A stretch of DNA of 34,624 bases, taken from positions 1-34,624 of the IMG/VR virus record IMGVR_UViG_3300025853_000020; one strand, written 5' to 3'. The stretch is from a virus. The position numbers and the translations under genes are program-made. Of the stretch, positions 13,761 to 19,502 are shown piece after piece. The notes beneath the pieces were generated by a model. That model was not told the origin of the DNA and searched no databases. It saw nothing but the letters and a program-made list of their open reading frames with translations. Position 1 is the stretch's first letter. Every line of letters starts with the position of its first letter.

Positions 13761-14639
13761 TTACCGGTCTTTTAATGCTGAGCTTTTTATGGTAGTATTT
13801 TGAGATCCATAAACATAACCTACCAAATGTTTATTAAATATGAGTTCCGAATCACGCTCTGTAATCGGGGTTGTGATGACTGTTGGCAATCTATGGTCAT
13901 ATCTGTGCACTAGAATCTCGGTTAATGTATCTAATGCCCATTCATTAGTGCCATGAACACCAAGCTTATTAAGAATTAAAAAATCCGCATTTTTGTTACA
14001 ATTTAAAAGCCATTGATAATTCTTGTTCATTTCTTGTTTTAATTCTGATAACAATGTATTAACTACTTTAAATTCCACACCTTGACGCTTTTCTTTTGAC
14101 AGATAGTTCAACAAGGCAGCACAAAAATAAGACTTTCCTCCAAATTGAGGTGCTACAAAAACTAAAAACTCTTTTTGTTTCCTTTCTTTTGAATCCAATA
14201 GCCATTTTTTCACCAAGCTAATGTAAGAAGAAAATCTCCAAGCTTCAAGGCTTGGATTAGAATGCCTAGTGTTTAATTTAAACTTAGCAACATAATCCAA
14301 TTCAGGGGGTGACTCTAATTTTTCGATATAAATTTTGTTAGCAATCTCTTTAGAATTTTGCACTTCATGGTCAAAGCAGGAAAAGCAGCTAAACATAAAA
14401 TCTTTACCTTCGGGGAAAAGATACCCCATCTGTCCTCCGCAACGCTTGCAATTGCCTTCTCTCAAAATCACGGTTCTAGCTCCGCTTTCGTCTCTGCTTC
14501 CCTCGACTCCTAAAAAATCAACCTCAGTTAATCGACCGTTTAGGCTCTGATATGCGATTTTAATTTTTGCTGCCCTTTCCTCATTACTTGCAAAGATAGC
14601 TTCGCTTGTCTTTTCTTGTGCTTTTTTTAAGGTTAGCAT
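13761..14639 (-). CDS. DnaC-like helicase-loader ATPase with degenerate active site (292 aa)
   Basis: Residues 64, 67, 85 and 88 (CKRCGG...CFSC) form a zinc-finger site in the N-terminal third, as in many phage DnaC/DnaI-type loaders. The AAA+ core follows: FVAPQFGGKSYF at 161-172 is a P-loop whose first Gly is Ala; FLILNKLGV at 220-228 sits where LLIDDLG is expected, so the Walker B acids are missing; LPTVITTPIT at 251-260 is the sensor-1 strand; SALKDR ends the protein where the arginine-finger region lies. A loader would place the host DnaB helicase on DNA melted by the initiator encoded just upstream. The fold assignment is good; ATP hydrolysis is doubtful. The start overlaps the upstream gene by 56 bases. 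Confidence 0.8.
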   Translation of the reverse strand: MLTLKKAQEKTSEAIFASNEERAAKIKIAYQSLNGRLTEVDFLGVEGSRDESGARTVILREGNCKRCGGQMGYLFPEGKDFMFSCFSCFDHEVQNSKEIANKIYIEKLESPPELDYVAKFKLNTRHSNPSLEAWRFSSYISLVKKWLLDSKERKQKEFLVFVAPQFGGKSYFCAALLNYLSKEKRQGVEFKVVNTLLSELKQEMNKNYQWLLNCNKNADFLILNKLGVHGTNEWALDTLTEILVHRYDHRLPTVITTPITERDSELIFNKHLVGYVYGSQNTTIKSSALKDR

Positions 14640-14871
14640 CTTTAGCCTTTTGCTTTACTTGGTTAATAATTATTCTTTTAAAGTAAGATACAAAGTCAAA
14701 TACTTTTTTTTGTCTCACTTGCTCAATACAGTAATCGACTTGCTCTGTTGTAGCTTCGGGCATTTCTTGCGCCATGATTGCGTAAATTTGAGCATAGGTA
14801 TAAATAACGTCTTCATATTGCATTGAAATCACAACTTTTTGCTGCAATTTGTCATTTTCATCTGAATCCAT
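14584..14871 (-). CDS. Small helical protein of the replication operon (95 aa)
   Basis: GGAGG lies ten bases before the ATG on the minus strand. The N-terminus is acidic. Residues about 18-72 form helices (YEDVIYTYAQIYAIMAQEMPEATTEQVDYCIEQVRQKKVFDFVSYFKRIIINQVKQKA), and the C-terminus is basic (KKSTRKDKRSYLCK). E-Q-V-D-Y-C-I-E-Q-V resembles A-E-I-D-Y-A-I-E-Q-L of the neighbouring initiator (near residue 205), so the two may share a small helical module. It overlaps the DnaC-like gene by 56 bases and lies between initiator and loader; a role in primosome assembly is a reasonable guess. Family not recognised. Confidence 0.65.
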   Translation of the reverse strand: MDSDENDKLQQKVVISMQYEDVIYTYAQIYAIMAQEMPEATTEQVDYCIEQVRQKKVFDFVSYFKRIIINQVKQKAKDANLKKSTRKDKRSYLCK

Positions 14872-14922
14872 GTTTTAAAATCCTCCAGAAAGGCCAGAAA
14901 CGGCTCAAATTTCGATTATTTT

Positions 14923-15906
14923 TCATTTAAGCAACATTGGATTGATTCCTTGCTTTCGCATGAAATTAGAGGCGTTATAATCGTTTCCTAGAAAAGCGTC
15001 CCGAAACCTTGAAGCTAGCTCATAATCATACCGATTCAGGAAGAAGTGGACAGACTCTCTAAAATTATTATCCTCGAAGCTAAATTCCCTTTTTGCATCG
15101 CTAGCCTGAAAAATCAGTTGTTTGAACTCAATTTTAGGAATGAATGTATTGTAAGAGCTTTCAATCTTTTTCAATCCAGCAAAGAAGTCCTTGCACTTCT
15201 CATAAAGAGAATTGGCTCTTTTATTCGCTTTGCTTGAGAATTGTTTAGCCAAGACGGCCAAGACGTACTTAGTGGGATTAGAGACTTTGACGGCATTGAC
15301 TAGCTGCTCAATTGCGTAATCAATTTCAGCTTTTGAGGCTTTTGGATACTTTGACTTGCAAATAGCCTTGATTGATTCAAGGTCAAAATTCTTTTCTTTT
15401 TGACTTGCTTTTTCTGCATCGGCCTTGGCCGATACAAAACATGTATTAGTTTTAGTATCTGGTTTAGTATCTGGTATAGGTGGTGTGGGTGAGCAGTTTC
15501 GATTGTGTGTTTCCACAATATCAGAATTGTTGTTACGCAATTTAATAAACTTTTCTTCATTAGCAAAAGCATACCATAAGGTTCTGTCATATTTAACTTT
15601 GTTAAAGTTACCTTTAATCAAAACTGGTTCAAATTTTTTGGTTTTTTCGAATCTAGATTTCCCCTTGCAAAGCCTTTCAATGATTGTCACTACCTGATCT
15701 TTTGACCAATAAGGAAAATGAGCTGCTATGTTATCAATTGTGTCGTAAGTCCACCACTTCCCATTACGGAAGTTTTGCTTTTTCCCATTTTTTTTTCGCA
15801 TATTAACACCTATCCAATGCTGAAAATGGTGTATCATTATAGCCTCTTGAATTCCGTATTCGGCAGCAAGGTATACATCAAATGAGTGGTGTTCTGAACT
15901 AAGCAA
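14923..15906 (-). CDS. Replication initiator with N-terminal winged-helix domain (327 aa)
   Basis: The TTG at 15904-15906 is the start: GGAGG is eight bases upstream and the next in-frame ATG would remove the conserved N-terminus. Residues 1-120 fit a winged-helix domain of phage replication proteins: SFDVYLAAEYGIQEAIMIHHFQHWI, then WWTYDTIDNIAAHFPYWSKDQVVTIIERLCKG, a wing with VLIKGNFNKVKYDRTLWYA. The 'HHFQHWI...WTY-x-T' pattern is common in DnaD/RepO-like proteins. Residues 165-327 are helical and may bind DNA or the loader. With the DnaC-like gene two places downstream it forms an initiator-loader pair acting at the phage origin. Upstream lies a structured 120-base region with a large inverted repeat. 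Confidence 0.75.
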   Translation of the reverse strand: MLSSEHHSFDVYLAAEYGIQEAIMIHHFQHWIGVNMRKKNGKKQNFRNGKWWTYDTIDNIAAHFPYWSKDQVVTIIERLCKGKSRFEKTKKFEPVLIKGNFNKVKYDRTLWYAFANEEKFIKLRNNNSDIVETHNRNCSPTPPIPDTKPDTKTNTCFVSAKADAEKASQKEKNFDLESIKAICKSKYPKASKAEIDYAIEQLVNAVKVSNPTKYVLAVLAKQFSSKANKRANSLYEKCKDFFAGLKKIESSYNTFIPKIEFKQLIFQASDAKREFSFEDNNFRESVHFFLNRYDYELASRFRDAFLGNDYNASNFMRKQGINPMLLK

Positions 15907-15938
15907 GATCGGAGCCTCCAGTTAATTGTTAATAGTGG

Positions 15939-16035
15939 AGACCCTGAAAGGAATTAGATTAAAATAATCTTTAGAACTTAACTAAAATCTAGGCTTATGC
16001 TAAAGTTTAGTTAGTTATTTGCCCTTTCAGGGTCT
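15939..16035. repeat. Inverted repeat with nested stems (possible origin or leader structure)
   Basis: AGACCCTGAAAGG (15939-15951) and CCTTTCAGGGTCT (16023-16035) are perfect 13-base inverted arms. Inside them CTTTAG (15969-15974) pairs with CTAAAG (16000-16005), AGATTAAAATAATCT is a self-complementary hairpin, and AACTTAACTAAA resembles the complement of TTTAGTTAGTT. The segment lies directly upstream of the replication initiator gene. Confidence 0.75.
15978..16006 (+). promoter_or_regulatory. Candidate promoter of a short plus-strand RNA
   Basis: TTAACT (15978-15983), a 17-base spacer and TAAAGT (16001-16006), with TGC directly before the -10 box as in extended -10 promoters. It lies inside the inverted repeat. 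Confidence 0.4.
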
Positions 16036-16087
16036 TTTGTTTGAATGAGCGGCTTGTTTTTCAGGACTAAACCGCTCATTTTTTTTT
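16013..16087 (+). ncRNA. Candidate ~75-nt small RNA upstream of the replication initiator
   Basis: A plus-strand promoter-like sequence is followed within 40 bases by a strong terminator, and no reading frame of useful size lies between. Both flanking genes are on the minus strand, so the terminator has no gene to serve. The RNA would begin near 16013, contain a small hairpin (CCCT-TTC-AGGG at 16022-16032) and end in the terminator stem. If the minus-strand genes upstream read through, it would be antisense to the initiator leader. The exact 5' end is a guess. Confidence 0.4.
16044..16087 (+). terminator. Strong intrinsic terminator facing rightward
   Basis: AATGAGCGG (16044-16052) and CCGCTCATT (16072-16080) form a nine-pair stem with a loop in which GTTT and AAAC can also pair, followed by an unbroken T run to 16087. 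In the minus direction no T run follows, so it acts on plus-strand transcripts. Confidence 0.88.
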
Positions 16088-16124
16088 GTCTTTTTTTAAA
16101 GACTTTCAAGACAAAATAGCCTCT

Positions 16125-16304
16125 TCAATCTTTTTTGGCGACTGCTTTTTCAACTGCTTCATAGCCCAAGATCTTTAAGAATTGCAGATCTTTAGGCGTT
16201 AAACTCGCAGAATCTCGCCATTCGCAAACCAAGCTGCTAATTGTGCAAGCTGGTTTGTAGTCTACTCTCCCGAAGCGAGTTGTTTTATAAACGTATATTT
16301 TCAT
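16125..16304 (-). CDS. Small hypothetical protein (59 aa)
   Basis: The frame extends to 16349, but the ATG at 16302-16304 gives a natural start, MKIYVYKTTRFGRVDYKPA. The protein begins with a strand-rich basic segment and ends with a helical one (TPKDLQFLKILGYEAVEKAVAKKD). It lies 60 bases downstream of ardA on the same strand, probably in the same transcript. There is no metal site, membrane segment or recognised family. It may be an anti-defence companion of ArdA, but only position suggests this. Confidence 0.55.
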   Translation of the reverse strand: MKIYVYKTTRFGRVDYKPACTISSLVCEWRDSASLTPKDLQFLKILGYEAVEKAVAKKD

Positions 16305-16364
16305 AATAACCTTTTGTTTAAACCGATAGCCTAGCCCTTGATTGCTCAAGAGCTAGGATAAAGT

Positions 16365-16865
16365 TTAAGCGCAAAATACATGTAACTCATTATCATGCCA
16401 AAAATGTACGCAGTCGGTTAATAAATCTTTTCCCATAGCTCTGAAATCAATGTGATAATAAATAAAATCATCAACTTTTTGGCCTGTGTTCTCATAATAT
16501 TCTAAAGCGTAGTCTGTTTCACTTTCGTATGATCCTAAATAATAATCTTTAAAATGCTCAATTGTTGCCGATATAGAATCGTTTGATAGCTCGTCATGTA
16601 AAAGAGTAATAATTTCTCCGTGTTCCTCAATTGCCTCGGCTAAGTCAGCAATAGAGCGAAAATCTTGATATTCATGAATTGTTATTTCTCCGAAGCCCTG
16701 ATAATCGTGAATAGCCCACTCTTCGCCATCTTCGGGAGATTCTTTAAGCATAGCTTCTACTTCTTCTTTAATATGGTCTTCGCCTAGTGTTGCGTTAATC
16801 CATCGGCCGTGAAGAATACCGTTATTGTAAGCCCTCAAGCAAGCTACATAGATTTGAATGCCCAT
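16365..16865 (-). CDS. ardA: ArdA-family antirestriction protein (166 aa)
   Basis: The ATG at 16863-16865 is chosen because GGTG lies seven bases upstream; an earlier in-frame GTG lies inside that site. The N-terminus IQIYVACLRAYNNGILHGRWINA matches the ArdA signature (IYVA-x-L-x-x-YN-x-G-x-x-x-GRW). The protein is very acidic throughout, with EEWAIHDYQGFG and a C-terminal D-x-x-x-[ML]-x-x-D segment (FRAMGKDLLTD). Length agrees with the family (about 165-180 aa). ArdA dimers imitate bent B-form DNA and occupy type I restriction-modification enzymes, so early expression would protect incoming phage DNA. The promoter overlaps one of the repeated operators. Confidence 0.93.
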   Translation of the reverse strand: MGIQIYVACLRAYNNGILHGRWINATLGEDHIKEEVEAMLKESPEDGEEWAIHDYQGFGEITIHEYQDFRSIADLAEAIEEHGEIITLLHDELSNDSISATIEHFKDYYLGSYESETDYALEYYENTGQKVDDFIYYHIDFRAMGKDLLTDCVHFWHDNELHVFCA

Positions 16866-16908
16866 TTGTTTCACCTTTGTTTTTTGTTTTGTTTGTTACT
16901 ATGCCGAT

Positions 16909-16937
16909 AGCTTAGCAAAGCATTGAGTTTAACGCAA
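16909..16937 (-). promoter_or_regulatory. Promoter of ardA
   Basis: On the minus strand: TTGCGT (16932-16937), a 17-base spacer and TAAGCT (16909-16914). The arrangement matches the HTH regulator's promoter (TTGCGT, 17 bases, TAGAGT), and the -35 box belongs to the repeated operator. Confidence 0.6.
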
Positions 16938-16938
16938 T
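16920..16938. promoter_or_regulatory. Putative operator, copy 3 (ardA control region)
   Basis: GCATTGAGTTTAACGCAAT differs from the element at 17049-17067 at one position out of 19. It spans the -35 box and part of the spacer of the ardA promoter. Confidence 0.7.
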
Positions 16939-16966
16939 AAGACTAATTATTTTAATTCATTTCTTT

Positions 16967-16995
16967 TTCTTTTAGTAATTCTAGCTAGATATAAT
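16967..16995 (+). promoter_or_regulatory. Candidate rightward early promoter
   Basis: A perfect TATAAT at 16990-16995 has TTCTTT (16967-16972) 17 bases upstream, a weak -35 box. Transcription from about 17002 would run through the operator at 17049 to the terminator at 17165. Confidence 0.55.
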
Positions 16996-17048
16996 AAAGT
17001 GTAGTTTACAATAAGAAATACTTTAATTGTTCTTTGTTGAAAGTTCTT

Positions 17049-17067
17049 GCATTGAATTTAACGCAAT
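17049..17067. promoter_or_regulatory. Putative operator, copy 4 (rightward early region)
   Basis: GCATTGAATTTAACGCAAT, nearly identical to the copy at 16920. It has outer dyad arms CATTG and CAATG. It lies about 50 bases into the predicted rightward transcript. Confidence 0.7.
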
Positions 17068-17164
17068 GTTATTGTTGTCTACAAATATATCAAAAAAAAG
17101 TGAAAACTGCGTTCTTGCAAGACCCCTACAAAGTATAAAAATCATCCATAATTTTGATTGTTTG

Positions 17165-17191
17165 CCCTCCTTGATTGGAGGGTTTTTTTTT
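17165..17191 (+). terminator. Intrinsic terminator before the early operon
   Basis: CCCTCC (17165-17170) and GGAGGG (17177-17182) form a six-pair stem with loop TTGATT, followed by nine T. It precedes a second promoter only 11 bases later. Confidence 0.88.
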
Positions 17192-17201
17192 GTAAAAAAA
17201 C

Positions 17202-17230
17202 TTTACATTCAAAAAAAAGATCGCTAACTT
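17202..17230 (+). promoter_or_regulatory. Promoter of the rightward early operon
   Basis: TTTACA (17202-17207), a 17-base spacer and TAACTT (17225-17230), 36 bases before the ATG at 17266. The same ACTTTACATT string recurs at 18641-18650, ahead of the next gene group. Confidence 0.55.
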
Positions 17231-17265
17231 GTACCTTACGAAAAACTTAAAGGAAAGTTTTTAAA

Positions 17266-17556
17266 ATGGAAGTCAAAAATAAGCTTTTTGAAAGTGAAGA
17301 AATCGCTTGCCCTGAAGAAAATATACCAAAGCTCACGAAAACAGAGCGAATTGAGTTTCTGGAAGCAGAATTTCAAGAAATAAAAAAGGACTTTGAACTT
17401 TTATACGTCTCACATCAGGATCTTTTAAAAAGTGTAATAAACAAAAAAAGAGAGCAAAAAGAGAACAAACTGTTTGAAATTGGCGTCATGCTTCTCTTGG
17501 GCTTCTTTTCCGCTTCTGTGTTCTTTATTCTAATTTACGGGTCTGTCTTGTGCTAA
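17266..17556 (+). CDS. Coiled-coil protein with C-terminal membrane anchor (96 aa)
   Basis: AAAGGAAAG precedes the ATG. Residues 22-66 are a charged coiled coil (KLTKTERIEFLEAEFQEIKKDFELLYVSHQDLLKSVINKKREQKENK). Residues 70-93 are a single hydrophobic segment at the C-terminus (EIGVMLLLGFFSASVFFILIYG), so the protein would be tail-anchored with its body in the cytoplasm. It is the first gene of the rightward early operon and overlaps the SpoVG-like gene by seven bases. It could tether replication or host-takeover complexes to the membrane, or act in superinfection exclusion. Family not recognised. Confidence 0.65.
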   Translation: MEVKNKLFESEEIACPEENIPKLTKTERIEFLEAEFQEIKKDFELLYVSHQDLLKSVINKKREQKENKLFEIGVMLLLGFFSASVFFILIYGSVLC

Positions 17557-17909
17557 AAATAACTTACTTCAAAAGAAATTCCGATAAAGAAAGCAATATA
17601 AAGGCTTTTGTAGGCTTTCATATCGAAAGCATAGACTTGTACTTGAGTAAATGCACTGTAGTACAGACAAAATCGGGTGCTTCTTTTGTGTCTTTTCCGT
17701 CCGAGAGAGTCGAGAATAAACAGACAGGCGAAAGAGAATATAAAAATTACTTTTGGTTCGGAAAAAAGTTTAGAGACTCTTTCCAAGAAAAAGCAATGCA
17801 GCTTGTTAAAGAAGAATTTAAGAAGACTCCAGAGCCTGCGCCAGAGTCAAAGCCAGAATCGCAAGCTACTTTAAGCGACAGCCCTCTTTTTGATGATCTG
17901 CCATTTTGA
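17550..17909 (+). CDS. SpoVG-like DNA-binding protein with SSB-type C-terminal tail (119 aa)
   Basis: Starts with GTG at 17550, seven bases inside the previous gene. Residues 1-90 follow the SpoVG pattern: a first strand (KITYFKR), IKAFVGFHIESIDLYLSKCTVVQTKSGASFVSFPSERV, where family members have L-K-A-x-V-x-[VI]...I-K-[VI]-[VI]...G-L-F-[VI]-x-[MF]-P-[SR], then a C-terminal helix (FRDSFQEKAMQLVKEEF). SpoVG proteins bind nucleic acid. Residues 91-110 are a flexible Pro/Glu/Ser linker. The end LFDDLPF copies the acidic, Phe-terminated tail of bacterial SSB (DDDIPF), which recruits host replication and repair proteins. It therefore probably acts as the phage single-strand binding protein or an SSB mimic. 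The next gene overlaps or starts within a few bases. Confidence 0.65.
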   Translation: MLKITYFKRNSDKESNIKAFVGFHIESIDLYLSKCTVVQTKSGASFVSFPSERVENKQTGEREYKNYFWFGKKFRDSFQEKAMQLVKEEFKKTPEPAPESKPESQATLSDSPLFDDLPF

Positions 17910-17911
17910 CA

Positions 17912-18226
17912 ATGAAAAAACTACGACATAAGTTTAATGCCAAGGCTGTTACTAAAAACTTTATTCGCTATGACTCTAAGCTCGAAGCAAAGCTTGCGAC
18001 CAAGCTAGACTTTATGAAGCGTGAAGGCGAGGTTTTATTTTACTTGCGACAAGTGCCGTTTGATCTGCCGGGGGGTGTGAAGTATCGCTGCGACTTTCAA
18101 GTGTTTTACAGCAATGGTGAAGTTGAATTCATTGACGCAAAGGGCATAGAGACAGAAGTTTTTAAGATTAAAAAAAAGATCTTAGAAGAAATGTACCCAA
18201 TAAAACTAATAATATGGAAAGGCTAA
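17912..18226 (+). CDS. DUF1064-type phage nuclease (104 aa)
   Basis: I take the ATG at 17912; a TTG six bases earlier is also in frame. The sequence fits DUF1064 and related small PD-(D/E)XK enzymes: KFNAKAV...YDSKLEAKLATKLDFMKREGEV (E25 in SKLEA), a Q-x-P-F strand, CDFQVFYSNGEVEFIDAKG with D61 and D75-x-K77, then KIKKKILEEMYPIKLIIWK. The order E...D...D-x-K followed by a K-rich helix is the expected active site. Such proteins are usually described as phage endonucleases or junction resolvases. It follows the SSB-like protein and precedes small unknown genes in the rightward early operon, which suits a role in recombination or preparing DNA for packaging. Confidence 0.8.
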   Translation: MKKLRHKFNAKAVTKNFIRYDSKLEAKLATKLDFMKREGEVLFYLRQVPFDLPGGVKYRCDFQVFYSNGEVEFIDAKGIETEVFKIKKKILEEMYPIKLIIWKG

Positions 18227-18426
18227 TGCTAGAAGTAAATTTATTCTTAAAAAATGGTGGATCTTTACAAGTCACAACTGACAAGCACACGAAAGAAGAA
18301 ATTTTAAGTTTATATCATGTCCCAAAAGTTGGGAACTTACAGTTAGAGCTATCGGACAAAGAAACAATTTTACTTGATACTGCGGAACTTGTCGGGCTTG
18401 TCGTGAAAGAGAAAGAAGTTGAATGA
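18226..18426 (+). CDS. Small hypothetical protein (66 aa)
   Basis: The ATG at 18226 overlaps the previous stop (TAATG) and has GGAAAGG directly upstream; an earlier in-frame ATG at 18214 has no ribosome site. The protein is mixed strand and helix (LEVNLFLKNGGSLQVTTDKHTKEEIL...VGNLQLELSDKETILLDTAELVGLVVKEKE). This reads as a small beta barrel in which a field such as 'I-L-L-D-T-A-E-L-V-G-L-V' ends the fold. No catalytic or metal motif is seen. It is coupled to both neighbours by overlaps. Family not recognised. Confidence 0.6.
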   Translation: MLEVNLFLKNGGSLQVTTDKHTKEEILSLYHVPKVGNLQLELSDKETILLDTAELVGLVVKEKEVE

Positions 18427-18637
18427 CAAGGTTTTCTTTGAGAGCTTGAGCATAGACTTAAAAGAAATAATTGAAGGGTCACAAACGGCAAGATCTGACA
18501 TTAAAAAATTAGCTAGCAGTTTTGAGGGTTCAAGCGAAAAGCTAGAACAATTATTTGAATTGATGACATGGATTGAATCTATCAAGGAAGAAATTGAAGA
18601 GATTCAAGAAGAAATTAATTACTTAAAATCTTTTTGA
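18419..18637 (+). CDS. Small coiled-coil protein (72 aa)
   Basis: The start is probably TTG at 18419, overlapping the previous stop; no in-frame ATG lies near the beginning. The protein is acidic and helical, with heptads in the C-terminal half (LEQLFELMTWIESIKEEIEEIQEEINYLKSF) that predict a dimeric coiled coil. It is the last gene of the first group of the rightward operon, and a promoter-like sequence follows in the gap. No family recognised. Confidence 0.55.
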   Translation: MNDKVFFESLSIDLKEIIEGSQTARSDIKKLASSFEGSSEKLEQLFELMTWIESIKEEIEEIQEEINYLKSF

Positions 18638-18642
18638 AATAC

Positions 18643-18670
18643 TTTACATTTGGAAATAAATTCAAATAAT
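18643..18670 (+). promoter_or_regulatory. Candidate internal promoter before the packaging genes
   Basis: TTTACA (18643-18648), a 16-base spacer and AATAAT (18665-18670) in the 126-base AT-rich gap between 18637 and 18764. It shares ACTTTACATT with the promoter at 17202. Confidence 0.45.
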
Positions 18671-18763
18671 TTTTGGATCTGATAATTTGCATTATGTTAC
18701 TTCGAAATTATTCCTATAGTGTTTTAGTTTGAAATTAAAATTTTGCAGAGGCTGGTTGAAATA

Positions 18764-18934
18764 ATGTTTTATAGCAAAGAATCTATCAATGAAAAATATT
18801 TCTTGCCTTTTACAGATTGCAACACAAACGAAACTCCTCTTCTTCAAATATTTTCTAAGCATGGCAAAGAGCCGCCACAAGCTATAAAGATTATTTTGCC
18901 AGACGATCAAAAAACAATTCAAATAATGGGTTAA
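18764..18934 (+). CDS. Small hypothetical protein (56 aa)
   Basis: ATG at 18764, with a weak GAGG about 12 bases upstream; an in-frame TTG at 18743 is less likely. The sequence is MFYSKESINEKYFLPFTDCN and then a strand and helix mixture ending IKIILPDDQKTIQIMG. It has one cysteine and no membrane segment. It sits one base before the next ATG, in the group leading to the terminase genes. Function unknown. Confidence 0.5.
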   Translation: MFYSKESINEKYFLPFTDCNTNETPLLQIFSKHGKEPPQAIKIILPDDQKTIQIMG

Positions 18935-18935
18935 C

Positions 18936-19502
18936 ATGCTCGACTTTGCGGAAATGCGAAAAATTAAAAATATTGATGACGCTAAGGCGATTATTGAAAA
19001 GCTCATTGAGGCCTTTGAAGATAAATATCACGCTTTGGGCGTGGTTTATGGCTTAAGTACTATAGGCTTGCGCTGCAATAATCCGCAAGAGTTTTACAAA
19101 GCTTTGCGACTCATTCAAAACGCTACAAAACATGACGTTGAAAAGAAAGCAGATCCGATCTTGTGGGTAGCTGAGCATTGGGAAAATATGAGTGTTCAAT
19201 TCTGGGATTTGACGCAAGAAGAGATAGAAGAGCGACAGAAGACAGAGGAAGAGAGTAAACGGCCTGAGATAGCAAAAGCTGGTGATAGGACAGCAGAAGC
19301 GTATACAAACAAGCTTGAGCAATTGCAAAAGAAAGAGCCTGCACTAAAGAAAGAGCCTATTAGAGAGCCTATTCTAAAAAACAAGCCTGGAAGGCCAAAA
19401 AACGGTCAGTTTAAGCGATTAAAGACATCTAAAGAAGTGCGGAAGCAATGCGGGCGCAAAAAAAAGAGTGGGAGCAAAATTGAAAAAAGAACTTGGGATT
19501 GA
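18936..19502 (+). CDS. Hypothetical protein with basic, AT-hook-like C-terminus (188 aa)
   Basis: Residues 1-110 are helical with conserved-looking hydrophobic and Trp positions (DAKAIIEKLIEAFEDKYHALGVVYGLS...WVAEHWENMSVQFWDLTQEEIEERQ). From residue 110 the composition changes to Lys/Glu/Pro repeats (QKKEPALKKEPIREPILKNK), then PGRPKNGQFKR, where the GRP core resembles an AT-hook, and a very basic end (GRKKKSGSKIEKR). It overlaps the ParB-like gene by 35 bases. Position just before the terminase cluster and the basic tail suggest DNA binding during packaging or late-gene control; neither is proven. Family not recognised. Confidence 0.6.
   Translation: MLDFAEMRKIKNIDDAKAIIEKLIEAFEDKYHALGVVYGLSTIGLRCNNPQEFYKALRLIQNATKHDVEKKADPILWVAEHWENMSVQFWDLTQEEIEERQKTEEESKRPEIAKAGDRTAEAYTNKLEQLQKKEPALKKEPIREPILKNKPGRPKNGQFKRLKTSKEVRKQCGRKKKSGSKIEKRTWD

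Larger units (their letters stand above)
17002..17191 (+). ncRNA. Candidate ~190-nt leader or small RNA
   Basis: The stretch runs from the predicted start behind TATAAT to a strong terminator. The only open frame (17027-17227) reads through the terminator stem and has no ribosome site, so I treat the stretch as non-coding. It carries operator copy 4 and a small hairpin (AATCA...TGATT near 17140). It may be a short regulatory RNA, or an attenuated leader of the operon that starts at 17266. Confidence 0.4.

Noticed and set aside
15900-16090. tRNA gene in the structured region
   Set aside because: No T-loop GTTC or acceptor-stem match could be laid out; the stems are a simple inverted repeat and a terminator.
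17027-17227. 66-aa open frame between the two rightward promoters
   Set aside because: It runs through a strong terminator stem and T run, has no ribosome site, and overlaps an operator.
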